64,000 nucleotides of DNA from Cervus elaphus (taxonomy: Eukaryota > Chordata > Mammalia > Artiodactyla > Cervidae). Numbering within the stretch: the stretch's first letter is position 1; every line of letters begins with the position of its first letter. Location: NCBI RefSeq assembly GCF_910594005.1, contig NC_057820.1:6701001-6765000 (forward strand), given 5' to 3'. This document shows, piece after piece, positions 1 to 9,729 of this stretch. Below the pieces are notes generated by a model. It saw only the letters and a program-made list of their open reading frames with translations, had not been told where the DNA came from and ran no database searches. The position numbers and the translations under genes were made by a program.

Positions 1-238
1 ATAAAACTTCTTCTGCCACTTGGACCTGAATATCTGCTGTGCATTTTGACTCCATAGCCAGTGCTTCTTGGAAGCAGGGCCCATGGCTGAGTCGTTTTGC
101 GTTCTTCTCTGCACCAAGCATGCGTAAGGTGAACGTTTAACAGGTATCTCATAATGGTCGTTAATACCTGTTCAGATTACCAGGATTACCATTTACTGGG
201 CTGAAGCAGTAATTTAAGGAGTAGTATGCTAAACTGGT
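1..238. other. CC2D2A intron, no recognised element
   Basis: This is AT-rich intronic sequence downstream in the transcript of the 1847-2023 exon. I see no exon matching the next CC2D2A residues and no repeat I can name. Confidence 0.5.
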
Positions 239-452
239 GAGGCCTTCCCTGGTTTCTCAGTGGTAAAGAATCTGCTTGCTAGTGGAGTAGATACAGGTTC
301 GATCCCTGGGTCGGAAAGATGCCCTGGAGAAGAAAAGGGCAACCCACCCCAGTATTCTTGCTGGAGAATTCCATGGACAGAGGAGTCTGGCTGGCTACAC
401 TCCGTGGAGTTGCAAAAGAGTCGGACATGACTGAGCAACTAAACAACAAGAA
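239..452 (+). repeat. Bov-tA/BOV-A2 SINE
   Basis: The tRNA-like head (GGTAAAGAATCTGC) and box B (GGTTCGATCCC) are followed by the body ending GAGTCGGACATGACTGAGCA. It is complete with an (AAC)n-type tail. A few small deletions mark it as moderately old. Confidence 0.93.
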
Positions 453-1846
453 ATGCTAAGTTGGTAATCTAAGAAGTGCCAAGCGAAAGCTAAATACTAA
501 AAGGATTGGGGCTATTTATTATAAAACAAATAAAGGTAGAACCAACAAATTCACAATTGATTCAACATGAAATCTGGAAGATTCTTAACTGATTCAATTC
601 CTTAACTTTTGGTTAATGTGAATATTTACAGAAAATTAAATGTTTTCTTTTTTTTTTTCCCATCTCCTTCACTACCTATACTGTGGCAGCTCCACTGGCC
701 AGAAATAACGGTCACAGCCACACTGCTTCTGTAAGAAGCAGCTCATGGGTTCTATGGGCTTGGAGACGGTGGAGGTGGCTCCCCGTATGCAGGTGACATT
801 CTGACACGTGACTTCCAGATTCAGAGCTAAGTAAGAACCTTTCTGACAAGATCAAATGGGCCCGGAGACACAACTAGGCATGAACTGCAGACGTCTGTAG
901 TTCCTGGCCAAGGGATGACACATACATTAGGACCCAGCAGCTTCCATAACGAGGCAGAGGACAGAAGCAGGTGATTAAAGCCCAATAACCATTGACTGAT
1001 GAACAGCAAAACAAAATACATGGTACCTTTTTAAGCATGTCACCCATCTATCAGAAGCAAGAAAGAAAAAAAAGGAAATAAGAGGAAGACTTCAGTAACA
1101 GAAATAATCTACTTTAAAACACTCTGGTTTTTACCAAGACAAAGTAGGGATGTTAAAATAAGAGTTTCAGGAGTTACTATTGATTTTTCTAGACAATTCC
1201 ATGAGTAAATCCCTTTTAAAAAAATCACGTGTTATGGCTCAGCATGGGATGATGGTGGAGGGAAGACTAATCTGCTAATCCTGGCAGTTACTGTTGAGCA
1301 GAAAATCAATTCCAGGTTATGGTCCCTACTATTTAGGGCAAGAACCTCTCTCCTGAAAAACCTGCAGGGGGCTCCCTGAGTGGTGGCTTCTGCTGCTGTG
1401 TGTTTAGGACGCCAGGGTCCTGTCAGTGCACAGAGAGGCTGAGTTTGCATTTCAGAGGGATTTTTAAGCCTGCATCTTGGAGGTCTAAGAGAAATGCCAG
1501 CTGCAGCCACAGTGGGGCAGTGACAAGCCACTGACGGCAGCCGCTGACAGCTTCGCCATCTCATTTCAAGGAAGGAAGGCCACAGGGCTCTTAAAACTCC
1601 TGCAGCAGGAGGTCAGTGCCCGGGAAGAATGCCCAGTGCAAAGGCCCCTCTGGTTTTCGGCCTGTTGGCCCCAGTCACGGCCTGGTCTCTCATGGTTTGG
1701 AAGCTCCCCTCTGAATGTAATAGATGTTCAAGTAAGATGCTCAAGATGCTTATCTGTTCAGTCCAATTTTACGAAAGCATAGCCTAGCAGGCCTCTCTCA
1801 CATTTTGTCCACGTCTCATATAGGATTCCAGAGAGTACACAGTTAC
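453..1846. other. CC2D2A intron, mostly unique sequence
   Basis: Apart from a T-rich tract at about 641-660, nothing here matches a repeat or exon I recognise. The 1232-1564 minus open frame has no protein-like composition or known match and lacks splice support. Confidence 0.45.
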
Positions 1847-2023
1847 CTTTTCTCGAACCGACTCCCCAGGAACCAGCTGAGGCTCCAAGGTGATGAATAG
1901 GGTGATATAAGAGCCTTCACTCAGGCTTCGGACAGAGTCAAAACCCCGCTCCATCATCACGCTTCGCTCCTTGCTGTAGCCCAGGAGCACTGGGGGAATA
2001 TTGATCTTAAACGTTCCATCGAT
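1847..2023 (-). CDS. CC2D2A: CC2D2A exon (window exon 20 of 20), after the C2 domain
   Basis: This 177-bp exon has 59 codons, phase 0/0: IDGTFKINIPPVLLGYSKER, SVMMERGFDSVRSLSEGSYI, TLFITLEPQL and VPGESVREK. The acceptor is TTTTCTTCACAG; the donor is GTAACTG. It equals about human residues 1199-1257. The next exon, expected to start FESQED, was not found down to position 1. A BovB element with target duplications sits 35 bp from the acceptor. Confidence 0.97.
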
Positions 2024-2058
2024 CTGTGAAGAAAATACAACTCAGTAAGCATCCTGGT

Positions 2059-2529
2059 AAGAGTGAGAGAGAGTAATCATGTATGGATGTGAAAGCTGGA
2101 CCATAAAGAAGGCTGAGTGCCGAAGAATTGATGCTTTTGAACTGTGGTGTTGGAGAAGACTCTTGACAGTCCCTTGGACTGCAAGGAGATCCAACCAGTC
2201 CATCCTAAAGGAAATCAGTCCTGAATATTCATTGGATGGACTGACGCTGAAGCTGAAACTCCAACACTTTGACCACCTGATGTGACGAGCTGACTCATTT
2301 GAAAAGACCCTGATGCTGGGAAAGATTGAAGGCAGGAGGAGAAGGGGACGACAGAGGATGAGATGGTTGGGTGGCATCGACTCGATGGATTTGAATTTGA
2401 GCAAGCTCTGGAGGTTGGTGATGGACAGAGAGGCCTGGCGTGCTGTAGTCCATAAGGTCACAAAGAGCGGGGTCAGACACGTGCTACAGTCCATAGGGTC
2501 AGACATGACTGAGCAACTGAGCTGAACTG
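2059..2529 (+). mobile_element. BovB (RTE) LINE 3' end with 12-bp target duplication
   Basis: The translation carries the BovB reverse-transcriptase C-terminal signature (MYGCESWTIKKAE, then RRRRGRQRMRWL), broken by a stop at the LM-TGA site. AAGCATCCTGGT occurs at 2047-2058 and again at 2530-2541, so the insertion ends are well defined. It is 5'-truncated and ends in repeated (TGAAC)-like units. Confidence 0.93.
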
Positions 2530-2744
2530 AAGCATCCTGGTGATTTTCCAATAGAAGTTCAAAGGCAAGCGTCAGCTCCCCATCATCTGATGAACTCAGT
2601 AGAAGCTGCTCAGACTGGTATTCCGGGCCCACCCGTCTCTCCAGGCTTGTCTCCTTACGCCCCTCAGCAAGGCTCTCTCTCCTTGCCTGCTTTGCTTGGC
2701 TCGGCAGAGCGTGTACTAGTTGTGCAAGTTGAAACCAGCACTAG

Positions 2745-2935
2745 GTGGTAGCTGTTCTTCAGTGGCTCGGTCGTTTCCGCCTCTTTGCGACCCCATGGAC
2801 TGCAGCACGCCAGGCTTCCCTGTCCTTCGCCATCTCCCGGAGTTTGCTCAAACTCATGTCCATGGAGTTGGTGATGCCAGCCAACCATCCCATCCTCTGC
2901 CGTCCCCTTCTCCTCCTGCCTTCAGTCTTTCCCAC
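2745..2935 (-). mobile_element. BovB-derived 3' fragment
   Basis: On the minus strand it reads GRRRRGRQRMGWL then SMDMSLSKLRE and ends in CACTGAAGAACAGC-type tail sequence. It is the terminal part of the same LINE family as at 2059-2529, in opposite orientation. Confidence 0.88.
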
Positions 2936-3179
2936 ACTAGGTACTGGGTTCAAATACTGGATTAAACCCCAAGTGACTCAACTTGTGCATTTGTGAAAAG
3001 GAAACAATAACAGTACCTGCTTTGTAGGGTAATTATGTGTGGACTAGTAGATGTAAAACACTAAAATGACTGTCCCTTGACAAGCGTTAGCTGGCAGCCA
3101 GTCCCCTTCGCTAGGATGCCCAGCTCCCGGTCTCCACATTTTAGAATTTGAATCATTTTTCAGGCTCAGGTCAGATATC

Positions 3180-3428
3180 ATCTCCTTTGTGGTTTGTTTT
3201 GTCATCCCCACCAGCCTCACATGTAGCTTGCTTCTTTCATTTATCGCATTGACACTTCTGCCAGACTTTGTTGTGTGCATATTTAGCATATACTTATAGA
3301 TTATTGTTCTCTGCACAGAGAACCTGTATTGTGTTACTGTTTGTAACACCCTTCTCCAATATATAGCAGTGTTTTGTGTACACACACAGGACGTGCTCAA
3401 TAAATGCAGGTTGAATGAATTATAAGCC
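3180..3428 (+). repeat. L2-like ancient LINE fragment
   Basis: The end GTGCTCAATAAATGCAGG followed by TTGAATGAAT is the typical L2 3' terminus. Upstream similarity is weak, so the left border is approximate. Confidence 0.55.
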
Positions 3429-3702
3429 ACTTACATAAAATGACCTAACTTACATAGAGGTTCAAAAAGGCAGAACTTTTTACACCTTTGTAGTCAAAAC
3501 AACCAAGTTTATGAAAGACTGGTGCCACAGAACTACTCAGGGCTAGAATTTGAAACTCACAGATTTTCAAAGAATCCAATTTTTAATTTCAGTCTTTTGC
3601 GACATTTATTTCTCAGAAGAAAGAAAGAACCGAAACTTTCAGTGACTGTGCTCTCTAGAGAGGAATGAAGTAAGCTCTTGTTTATTTTCCTCTTGCATTG
3701 GT

Positions 3703-3966
3703 GGGTCTTCTCTGGTGGTTCAGTTGGTAAAGAGTCTGCCTGCAATGTGGGAGACCCAGGTTCAATCCCTGGGTGGGGAAGATCCCCTGGAGAAGGAAAC
3801 GGCAACCCACTCCAGTATTCTTGCCTGGAGAATCCCACAGACAGAAGAGCCTGGTGGGCCACAGTCCATGAGGTCACAAGGAGTCGGATACAGCTGAGTG
3901 ACTAAGTTTACATTGCTGGTCACAAAGAGTCAGATACAACTGACTGACTAACGTTTACGTTGCTGG
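3703..3966 (+). repeat. Bov-tA SINE with duplicated tail
   Basis: A full SINE (TCTTCTCTGGTGGTTCAG to GAGTCGGATACAGCTGAGTG) is followed by a second copy of its last ~46 bp plus the flanking GTTTACATTGCTGG-type sequence (3872-3917 and 3918-3966). Confidence 0.9.
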
Positions 3967-4246
3967 AGTGTCCATAAAGCCTGCACCAGGCGGATGAGAG
4001 GATGCAGGGGGGAGAAGAGTGTAAACACAGCGCCGTACAAACTTCAGCTGAAATAACAGATGAGCCAGGAGGCAATGGGCACCGTCTCCAAATAGTTGAG
4101 GTGTAAGAACTTAGGACAGAGTTTCTCACCCTGGGTACTGTCGGTGTTGGGACCGGATAGCTCTGTTTTGGAGGCAGGCCTGGGCGTTGTAGGGCATTTG
4201 CAGCTTTCCTGGCCTCAATACACTAGATACCAGTTGTGTCCGTACT

Positions 4247-4466
4247 AGTGCGTGAGTGCGTGCTCAGTAGCTCAGTCATGTCTGACTCTGCGACCCCATG
4301 GACTGTCACCCACCAGGCTTCTTTGTCCGTGGAATTTTCCAGGCAAGAATGCTGGAGTGGGTTGCCAGTTCCCACGCCAGGGAATCTTCCGGACCCAGGG
4401 ATGGAACCTGCATTTCCTGCATTGGCAGGTGGATTCTTTACCACTGAGCCACCTGGGAAACCCAAG
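4247..4466 (-). repeat. Bov-tA SINE
   Basis: It reads in reverse: GTGCTCAGTAGCTCAGTCAT through GAGCCACCTGGGAAACCC. It is essentially full length. Confidence 0.93.
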
Positions 4467-4681
4467 TTCCTCCCTGGAACCCATCATTCATTGGTCTTGG
4501 TTTGGAGCCACACAAAATGAACAGAATTCTGATTCAGTAATAATAATAGAAATAAGTGGGCCACCAGGGAATCCCAATAATAATAGAAATAACTGTATTT
4601 TTCAGGCACATATCATATAGCATTTCCGACTAGTTTATTTGTCACCTTAATTAAACCTCACAACTAAACAGACAAAACAAC

Positions 4682-4876
4682 TCTGTGGCAAAGAGTCCGC
4701 CTGCCAATGCAGAAGATGCGGGTTCGATCCCTGGGTCGGGAAGATCCCCTGGAGAAAGAAATGGCAACTCACTCCAGGATTCTTGCCTGGAGAATCCCAC
4801 AGACAGAGAACCCTGGCAGCTACAGAACACAGGGTCGCTAAGAGTCAGACTTAGCGACTGGGCGGCAGCACCAACA
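4682..4876 (+). repeat. Bov-tA SINE, 5' slightly truncated
   Basis: It starts inside the tRNA-like head (GTGGCAAAGAGTCCGCC) and keeps box B (GGTTCGATCCC). The 3' tail is degraded. Confidence 0.9.
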
Positions 4877-4989
4877 ACAGGGAGGAGCTTGGCTTATGGC
4901 GCAGTTTAGAGAAGACATTGGTGACAGAGCTATTGGAAAGGGAGCAAGCTAGGGGACTCAACCAGAGTGTGGCTGTTACCAAAATATAG

Positions 4990-5345
4990 TGAAGAAGTTA
5001 CATGCAAAACAGAAAAAGAGACACAGATGTACAGAACAGACTTTTGGACTCTGTGGGAGAAGGCGAGGGTGGGATGTTCTGAGAGAACAGCATTGAAACA
5101 AGTATACTATCAAGGGTGAAACAGATTGCCAGCCCAGGTTGGATGCATGAGACAAGTGCTCAGGGCTGGTGCATTGGGAAGACCCAGAGGGATGGGATGG
5201 GGAGGGAGGCGGGAGGGGGGATCGGGATGGGGAACACACGTAAATCCATGGCTGATTCATGTCAATGTATGGCAAAAACCACTACAATATTGTAAAGTAG
5301 TTAGCCTCCAACTAATAAAAATAAATGAAAAAAAAAAATAAAGCA
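4990..5345 (+). mobile_element. L1 3' UTR fragment (young ruminant subfamily)
   Basis: It starts in the 3' UTR (ACATGCAAAACAGAAAAAGA) and ends with CTCCAACTAATAAAAATAAA plus poly(A). AAGAAGTT occurs at both ends (near 4992 and 5364). It is the same subfamily as the copies at 20378 and 45280. Confidence 0.9.
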
Positions 5346-5362
5346 CACACACACACACACAA
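5344..5362. repeat. (CA)n microsatellite
   Basis: A run of CA units directly follows the L1 poly(A) tail, a common site for microsatellite birth. Confidence 0.9.
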
Positions 5363-6261
5363 AGAAGTTTATTCCTTTATCGAGAAGGGATTTGGAGTAA
5401 CTACTTCTGAGTACCCTTCCTAGGGTGATGCCAAGTAACATGGGCAGTAGGATTTGCAAAATGATGTGCTCTTTAAATTCTATTTTTCATTTCAAATCTA
5501 GTCCAAGAGGAACGTGTAGAGTTTCTGGCAAGCATATATCTGCAGCATTACCTGTAGACGGTCCCTTTGGTTTAGGGAAGATTGCAATGCCAAATGATTC
5601 CTGATATTCCAACCAATTCAAGTCTCTCAGACTGGAGTTTTGCTCTGGGTCTTGCCTGAGGCTGTGACTGAGGCAGCATTTGTTCCATGTGGTCATCACG
5701 TATGGAATTAAACTGTCTCCTCTGTAGCTGTGTGAGATTAGCACGACTTGGCTGCAAAGCTTCCTGTTGCTATGGATTCAATACTGGGATGTTAAAGCCA
5801 TTTCAAAACCTGTAACTGTCCCAGGTTAGAGTTACTCTGCCGTTCAAGAACTGTTAGCCTGATGGATCCTCGCACACAAAGTGGTTAAACTCTGAAGAAC
5901 GGCACTTAGTGGAGCGAGTCAACTGTTGTTCATTTCTGAAATAGCGAGGACTCTGGAAGCATGAATGCACGTGATTAAAGGGGCCATCAGCTGGCCTGAT
6001 TGTTTTCTTCAAGTTATTCTGAGGCATCTATCCACTCCTGTCATTTTTGACAAGTTTCTACTTTGTCCTACCTTCTTCACATCTGTTTAAGTGTTAAAAA
6101 AGCTATCACATTGCAAAAGTAGTACCTGAACTACTAAATGGCAGGAAGATTGTTTTAGTAAGTCATGCAAATATGACAGAAGATAACTGGCTTTATATAG
6201 TGACTTTTATCTTTCCAATAATGACCTTGCACATCAGTTCTCTCAGGGTTAAGGGTGCTTT
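5363..6261. other. CC2D2A intron, unique or very old sequence
   Basis: No exon or known repeat was recognised. Two overlapping minus-strand open frames (5487-5757) are in different frames, are interrupted upstream by a stop, and match nothing I know. Confidence 0.4.
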
Positions 6262-6471
6262 AGCTCATTTGCTAAGTTGTATCCAATTGACTCTTGCGGC
6301 CCCAAGGACTGTAGCTCACCAGGCTCCTCTGTCCATGGGATTTCCCAGGCAAGGGTACTGGAGTGGGTTGCCATTTCCTTCTCCAGGGGATCTTCCCGAC
6401 TCAGGGATCGAGCCCCCATCTCCTGCGTTGGCAGGTGGATTCTTTACTACTAAGCCACCAAGGAAGCCCCA
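6262..6471 (-). repeat. Bov-tA SINE
   Basis: It reads in reverse, from CTAAGTTGTATCCAATTGAC to the tRNA-like head ending CCACCAAGGAAGCCCC. It begins 95 bp past the donor of the 6566-6664 exon. Confidence 0.92.
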
Positions 6472-6565
6472 GTGTTAAGGGTATACCTCTACAAAGTAAG
6501 CTGTAACAGGAAAACTGGATCGATCAGTTTCCCATTGCCATGGAAGTCTGACTTCAGACGCTTAC

Positions 6566-6664
6566 CTTTGCTTGGAAATATATTGTGCTGAATGGAATTT
6601 TCACACACCCCAGCCAGTGTCTTTCAATACGAGTGTGGATTCCACTTCCTCTTTCACGGTCATC
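6566..6664 (-). CDS. CC2D2A: CC2D2A exon (window exon 19 of 20), end of C2 domain
   Basis: This 99-bp exon has 33 codons, phase 0/0: DDRERGSGIHTRIERHWLGC followed by VKIPFSTIYFQAK. HWLGCVKIPFSTIY is the last C2 strand region; the Trp is the residue altered in human W1182R (established knowledge). The acceptor is CTCCTTTAG, the donor GTAAGC. It equals about human residues 1166-1198. A Bov-tA SINE begins about 95 bp past the donor. Confidence 0.96.
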
Positions 6665-6784
6665 CTAAAGGAGGGGTGGGAAGTCGTAATTGTTTAACAA
6701 CTCCAGACAGTCATTTAATAAGTAACTCGGCAGCAGGAAAGCAGCAGGATTTTAGCTGAAAGCATGGTAGGTTTAGGTTAAACA

Positions 6785-7190
6785 GATCTAAGTCACATTC
6801 TGGTTGAGACACTTAATAGTTATGTAAAAACTAGAAAAGTCATTTAACCTCTCTGGACCTCAGTTTCCTCATCAATAAATTGGGAGTTTAACAGAATACT
6901 TTGGGGATTTCCCTGGTGGTCCAGTGGCTGAGAATCTGCACTTCCAATACAGGGGGTCCAGGTTCAATCCCTGGTCAGGGGACTAACTCCCACATGGCAC
7001 AACTAAGACCCAGTGCAGCCAAATGAATAAATAAATATTTTTAAAAAAAGAAAAAAACAATACAACAACAGAAACAATAATCTGTTTCATAGGGTTATTT
7101 TAGAATAAAGACAATGTGCTTATAAAGAACTAAGGCAATGTGCTAATAATTAGCACAATTCCTGGATCATAGCAGACACTCAAATTGGAA
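6785..7190 (+). repeat. MIR split by a later CHR insertion
   Basis: The MIR core (CATTTAACCTCTCTGGACCT, CAGTTTCCTCATC) lies at about 6785-6901. Its 3' part (CATAGGGTTATTTTAGAATA ... AATTCCTGGATCATAG) resumes at about 7088-7190 after the CHR SINE. Confidence 0.75.
6902..7070 (+). repeat. CHR SINE
   Basis: It has the GATTTCCCTGGTGGTCCAGT head, box B GGTTCAATCCCTGG, ACTAACTCCCACATGGCACA and an A-rich tail. It lies inside a MIR. Confidence 0.88.
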
Positions 7191-7207
7191 ATAAAATGGC
7201 TGGTTCT

Positions 7208-7458
7208 CAGGCTTCCCTGGGGGTGCAGTGGTTAAGAATCCGCCTGCCAATGCAGGAGACACGGGTTTGATCTCTGATCCTGGAAGATCCCACATGCCGT
7301 GGAGCAACTAAGTCCATGCGCCCTAGAGCCAGTGAACCGCAACAAGAGAAGCCACGGCAGTAAGACCTCGCAGAGTAGCTAGAGAAAGCCCTCAGAGAAA
7401 CAAAGGCCCAGCAAAGCCAAAGATAAATAAATACAACTTTTTTTTTTTAAAAAAAAAG
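7208..7458 (+). repeat. CHR-type SINE, long form
   Basis: The head GGCTTCCCTGGGGGTGCAGT is followed by GATCCCACATGCCGTGGAGC and the long 3' part, ending in an A/T-rich tail. Confidence 0.85.
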
Positions 7459-7498
7459 CTGTTCCTCTTCCTCCCTCCTCCCGTTCCTCATTCATACA

Positions 7499-8063
7499 TG
7501 TCAGGTTTCAAACATCCTGAATTTGGGGACCAATGGTACTCAGGGCGGGCTGCCCCCAGGTCTGCCAAAGTGGCATATTGATTATTTTGAATTCAAGTTA
7601 CTTGAAAAACAGCTGGTACAAGAACACCCGGACCCGTCTTTGTCTGCAGTCTCCAGAAAGCAGGAAATAACAGCCGCCCCTACCCTGGGGAAAGGTACCC
7701 CCCCTGCATCTTGTGTAGAGAGACACCTTTTCACCAGAGACAGGAACTCCAGGGCCGAGGAGGCTGCAGAAACACGCCTCGTTAGCCTTTACTAATTTAC
7801 CACACTGAATGCAAACATCCTTGTCCTGTCAACTCTTCACATATGTATCATTTCTTTGTCCAAAAGGTATAAAAGCTGTCTGCCTTGGTCACTTCCTAGA
7901 TCCTGTATCTATGAGACTTCTGTACGTGCAATTAAAGGTTGTACGTTAAATTAAATTAAAGGTTGGCTTCTTTCCCCCCTGTTAATCTGTCTTGTGTCAG
8001 CTTAATTATCAGGCCAGCCAACAGAGCCCACAACAATAAGGGGAAAATTTCTCCTCCCTGACA
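7499..8063 (+). mobile_element. Putative solo LTR (ERV class I-like)
   Basis: The block starts TG and ends CA. It carries a TATA-like GGTATAAAAG at 7865-7874, ATTAAA signals near 7931 and 7963, and an end resembling an R/U5 region (TGTCTTGTGTCAGCTTAATT, then CTCCTCCCTGACA). No matching target duplication is obvious and no gag, pol or env is attached, so the call is tentative. It ends 67 nt from the 8131 exon donor. Confidence 0.55.
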
Positions 8064-8130
8064 GGACCCGCATGGCAGGTAGAGGATATGAAAACAAGTC
8101 CAGACATCTTCCTCAAAAACGTGAGCTCAC

Positions 8131-8227
8131 CTCTAAGACGTCGTAGAGCACTTCATCAAAGATGTTGATGAACACGTCATCTTTCACTGACTGCAGGCTG
8201 GTGGTGCTGTAATCCCCGTTGGGGGCC
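8131..8227 (-). CDS. CC2D2A: CC2D2A exon (window exon 18 of 20), C2 domain
   Basis: This 97-bp exon is one base plus 32 codons, ending phase 0 at donor GTGAGC. It reads APNGDYSTTSLQSVKDDVFI followed by NIFDEVLYDVLE. The FINIFDE strand is the next conserved C2 element. The acceptor is CATTTGCAG. It equals about human residues 1133-1165; D-D and L-Y replace human V-V and L-H. A putative LTR ends 67 nt past the donor. Confidence 0.96.
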
Positions 8228-8393
8228 CTGCAAATGCGTACCACGATCAGAGGACACGAAAGGAGCAAAAGAGAAATAATGAGCACTCAAATGTCCAAGC
8301 AGGACCAACACCTGAATATAAGCAAAGAAATGAGGGCTAATGGCAGTGTTTTCAGTTAAAGGATTTCTCCAGCACGGGGACCCTATAGCATAG

Positions 8394-8609
8394 TCGTCGT
8401 CGTTGTTTAGTTGCTAAGTCGTCTCCGACTCTCTGTGACCTCATGGACTGTAGCCTGCCTGGCTCCTCTGTCCATGGGATTTCCCAGGCAAGAATACTGG
8501 AGTGGGTTGCCCATGCCTCCTCCAGGGGATCTTCCCCACCCAAGGATTGAACCCGTGTCTCCTGCATTGGTTAGCAAGTTCTTTACCACTGAGCCACCAG
8601 GGAAGCTCC
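8394..8609 (-). repeat. Bov-tA SINE
   Basis: It reads in reverse: (GTC)n-like tail, TTTAGTTGCTAAGTCGTCTC, to GAGCCACCAGGGAAGCTCCC. It is full length. Confidence 0.93.
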
Positions 8610-8867
8610 CCCACTCACTTTCCCCACCGATAAACCAAGGCCGAGGGGAGGTTCATCTGCTACAACATCAACTGCTCTAAGTTCCGCCGGGCCTGGCCAG
8701 AGCAGGCCTCTCCACGGCATGGCTCCAGACCAGGCCACTGCACCTGCTTGGTTGAGCACTGGCCTTGAACTTGGCTCATTCTTTTTGCTTCTACTATGTA
8801 GAAAAGTGGTATCTGTTTCTCTCTCTCTCTTTTTTTCCCCCCTGTTTGTCTTCTGACTTAACTAGTT

Positions 8868-8948
8868 CTGTTTCCCTGGTGGCTCAGTTGGTAAAGAAAC
8901 AACCCAAAATGCAGGAGACCTGCAATGAAGGAGATCTGGGTTTGAAAT
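8868..8948 (+). repeat. Bov-tA SINE head fragment
   Basis: Only the tRNA-like head remains (TTTCCCTGGTGGCTCAGTTG), with a rearranged second half. It is truncated at box B. Confidence 0.65.
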
Positions 8949-9163
8949 TACTTAAGGCCCAGAGCTGGGGAGAGAGGGAAGAAAAGAAAATCAGTGTAGG
9001 GCCTGTGGGGTCAAGGGAGTGGAAAGCTTGGACTCTAAGGAACCAGAGCCTGGAGCGGAGTTGGGTATCCTAGCAATGAACCCACATTTCAAAAGCTGGA
9101 CATTTTCCCATTTTTTTCCCCCCTTGATTGGAATCACTTGTGGTATGAGGAAAATATGCCTAC

Positions 9164-9273
9164 CTAAATGGAAGTTCAAGTTCTTCATTCCAGCTGGGGT
9201 TTGGTCCTTCTGCAGTAGTTGTATGGCAGATTGTTCGCTGAAATGAAACTTCTACAAAAGGACGTACTAAAAC
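9164..9273 (-). CDS. CC2D2A: CC2D2A exon (window exon 17 of 20), C2 domain core
   Basis: This 110-bp exon has 36 codons plus two bases (AG) of a split Arg. It reads VLVRPFVEVSFQRTICHTTT and AEGPNPSWNEELELPF. The GPNPSWNEELELPF motif is the canonical C2 T-x-N-P-x-W-N-E-x-F/L signature. Human missense variants T1116M, P1122S and E1126K fall in this motif (established knowledge). The acceptor has an unbroken run of eleven T on the minus strand before AAG; the donor is GTAGGC. It equals about human residues 1097-1133. Confidence 0.97.
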
Positions 9274-9623
9274 CTTAAAAAAAAAAAGAACATGTACAGT
9301 TTTTGTGTAGCTGGATTTTTTTGTTATTGGTTTGTTTCAGTTTAGGATTGAAACACTTTTCAGCTCACTAAATCCTAAGCAGAAACTGGAAGTTTATGCA
9401 TATACTTTTAATAAATTTCTATGCTATTTTTTTTTTAGTCAAGAGAAAACAGTCTGTAACAGTTTAGTAGAATTATTTTGTTCTGAGCAGAGGAAAAACA
9501 TGAGTCTAGATAATATATTTCCAAGGAAAATGAGACAGAAAATGGATTATGAACTTTCTAGGCAATTCTTAAAAACACAAGGGGCAAGATGCTAAGCAGA
9601 GATCCAGCACTTGGGTGTCTCAC

Positions 9624-9729
9624 CTGCCCGAGGGGGTAGTCGGCGTTGTGGACTGGGCTGTGTGTTGTCGGAGAAGCCGCGTGCTTTTCACTGTAGGTCC
9701 TTGACGATCTTGATGTCTGGTGGAATTTA
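9624..9729 (-). CDS. CC2D2A: CC2D2A exon (window exon 16 of 20), serine-rich loop in C2 domain
   Basis: This 106-bp exon is one base plus 35 codons, phase 0 at donor GTGAGAC. It encodes KFHQTSRSSRTYSEKHAASP followed by TTHSPVHNADYPLGQ. It is an insertion in the first loop of the C2 domain: canonical C2 domains pass from strand 1 to the PYVKV-type strand in about ten residues, whereas here a Ser/Thr/His-rich exon intervenes. It is more diverged from human than its neighbours. The acceptor is CCCTCCCAG. Confidence 0.96.

Noticed and set aside
3707..3780. tRNA-like box A/box B sequences (many sites) as tRNA genes
   Set aside because: They are the tRNA-derived heads of Bov-tA and CHR SINEs, continuous with SINE bodies; none folds as an intact tRNA.
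5487..5757. Overlapping minus-strand open frames that looked like a decayed processed pseudogene
   Set aside because: They sit in two different frames with a stop just upstream. I could not match either to a known protein and no poly(A) tail or target duplication is clear.
7523..7795. 90-codon plus-strand open frame
   Set aside because: It lies within the putative LTR, with no coding signature; likely chance.
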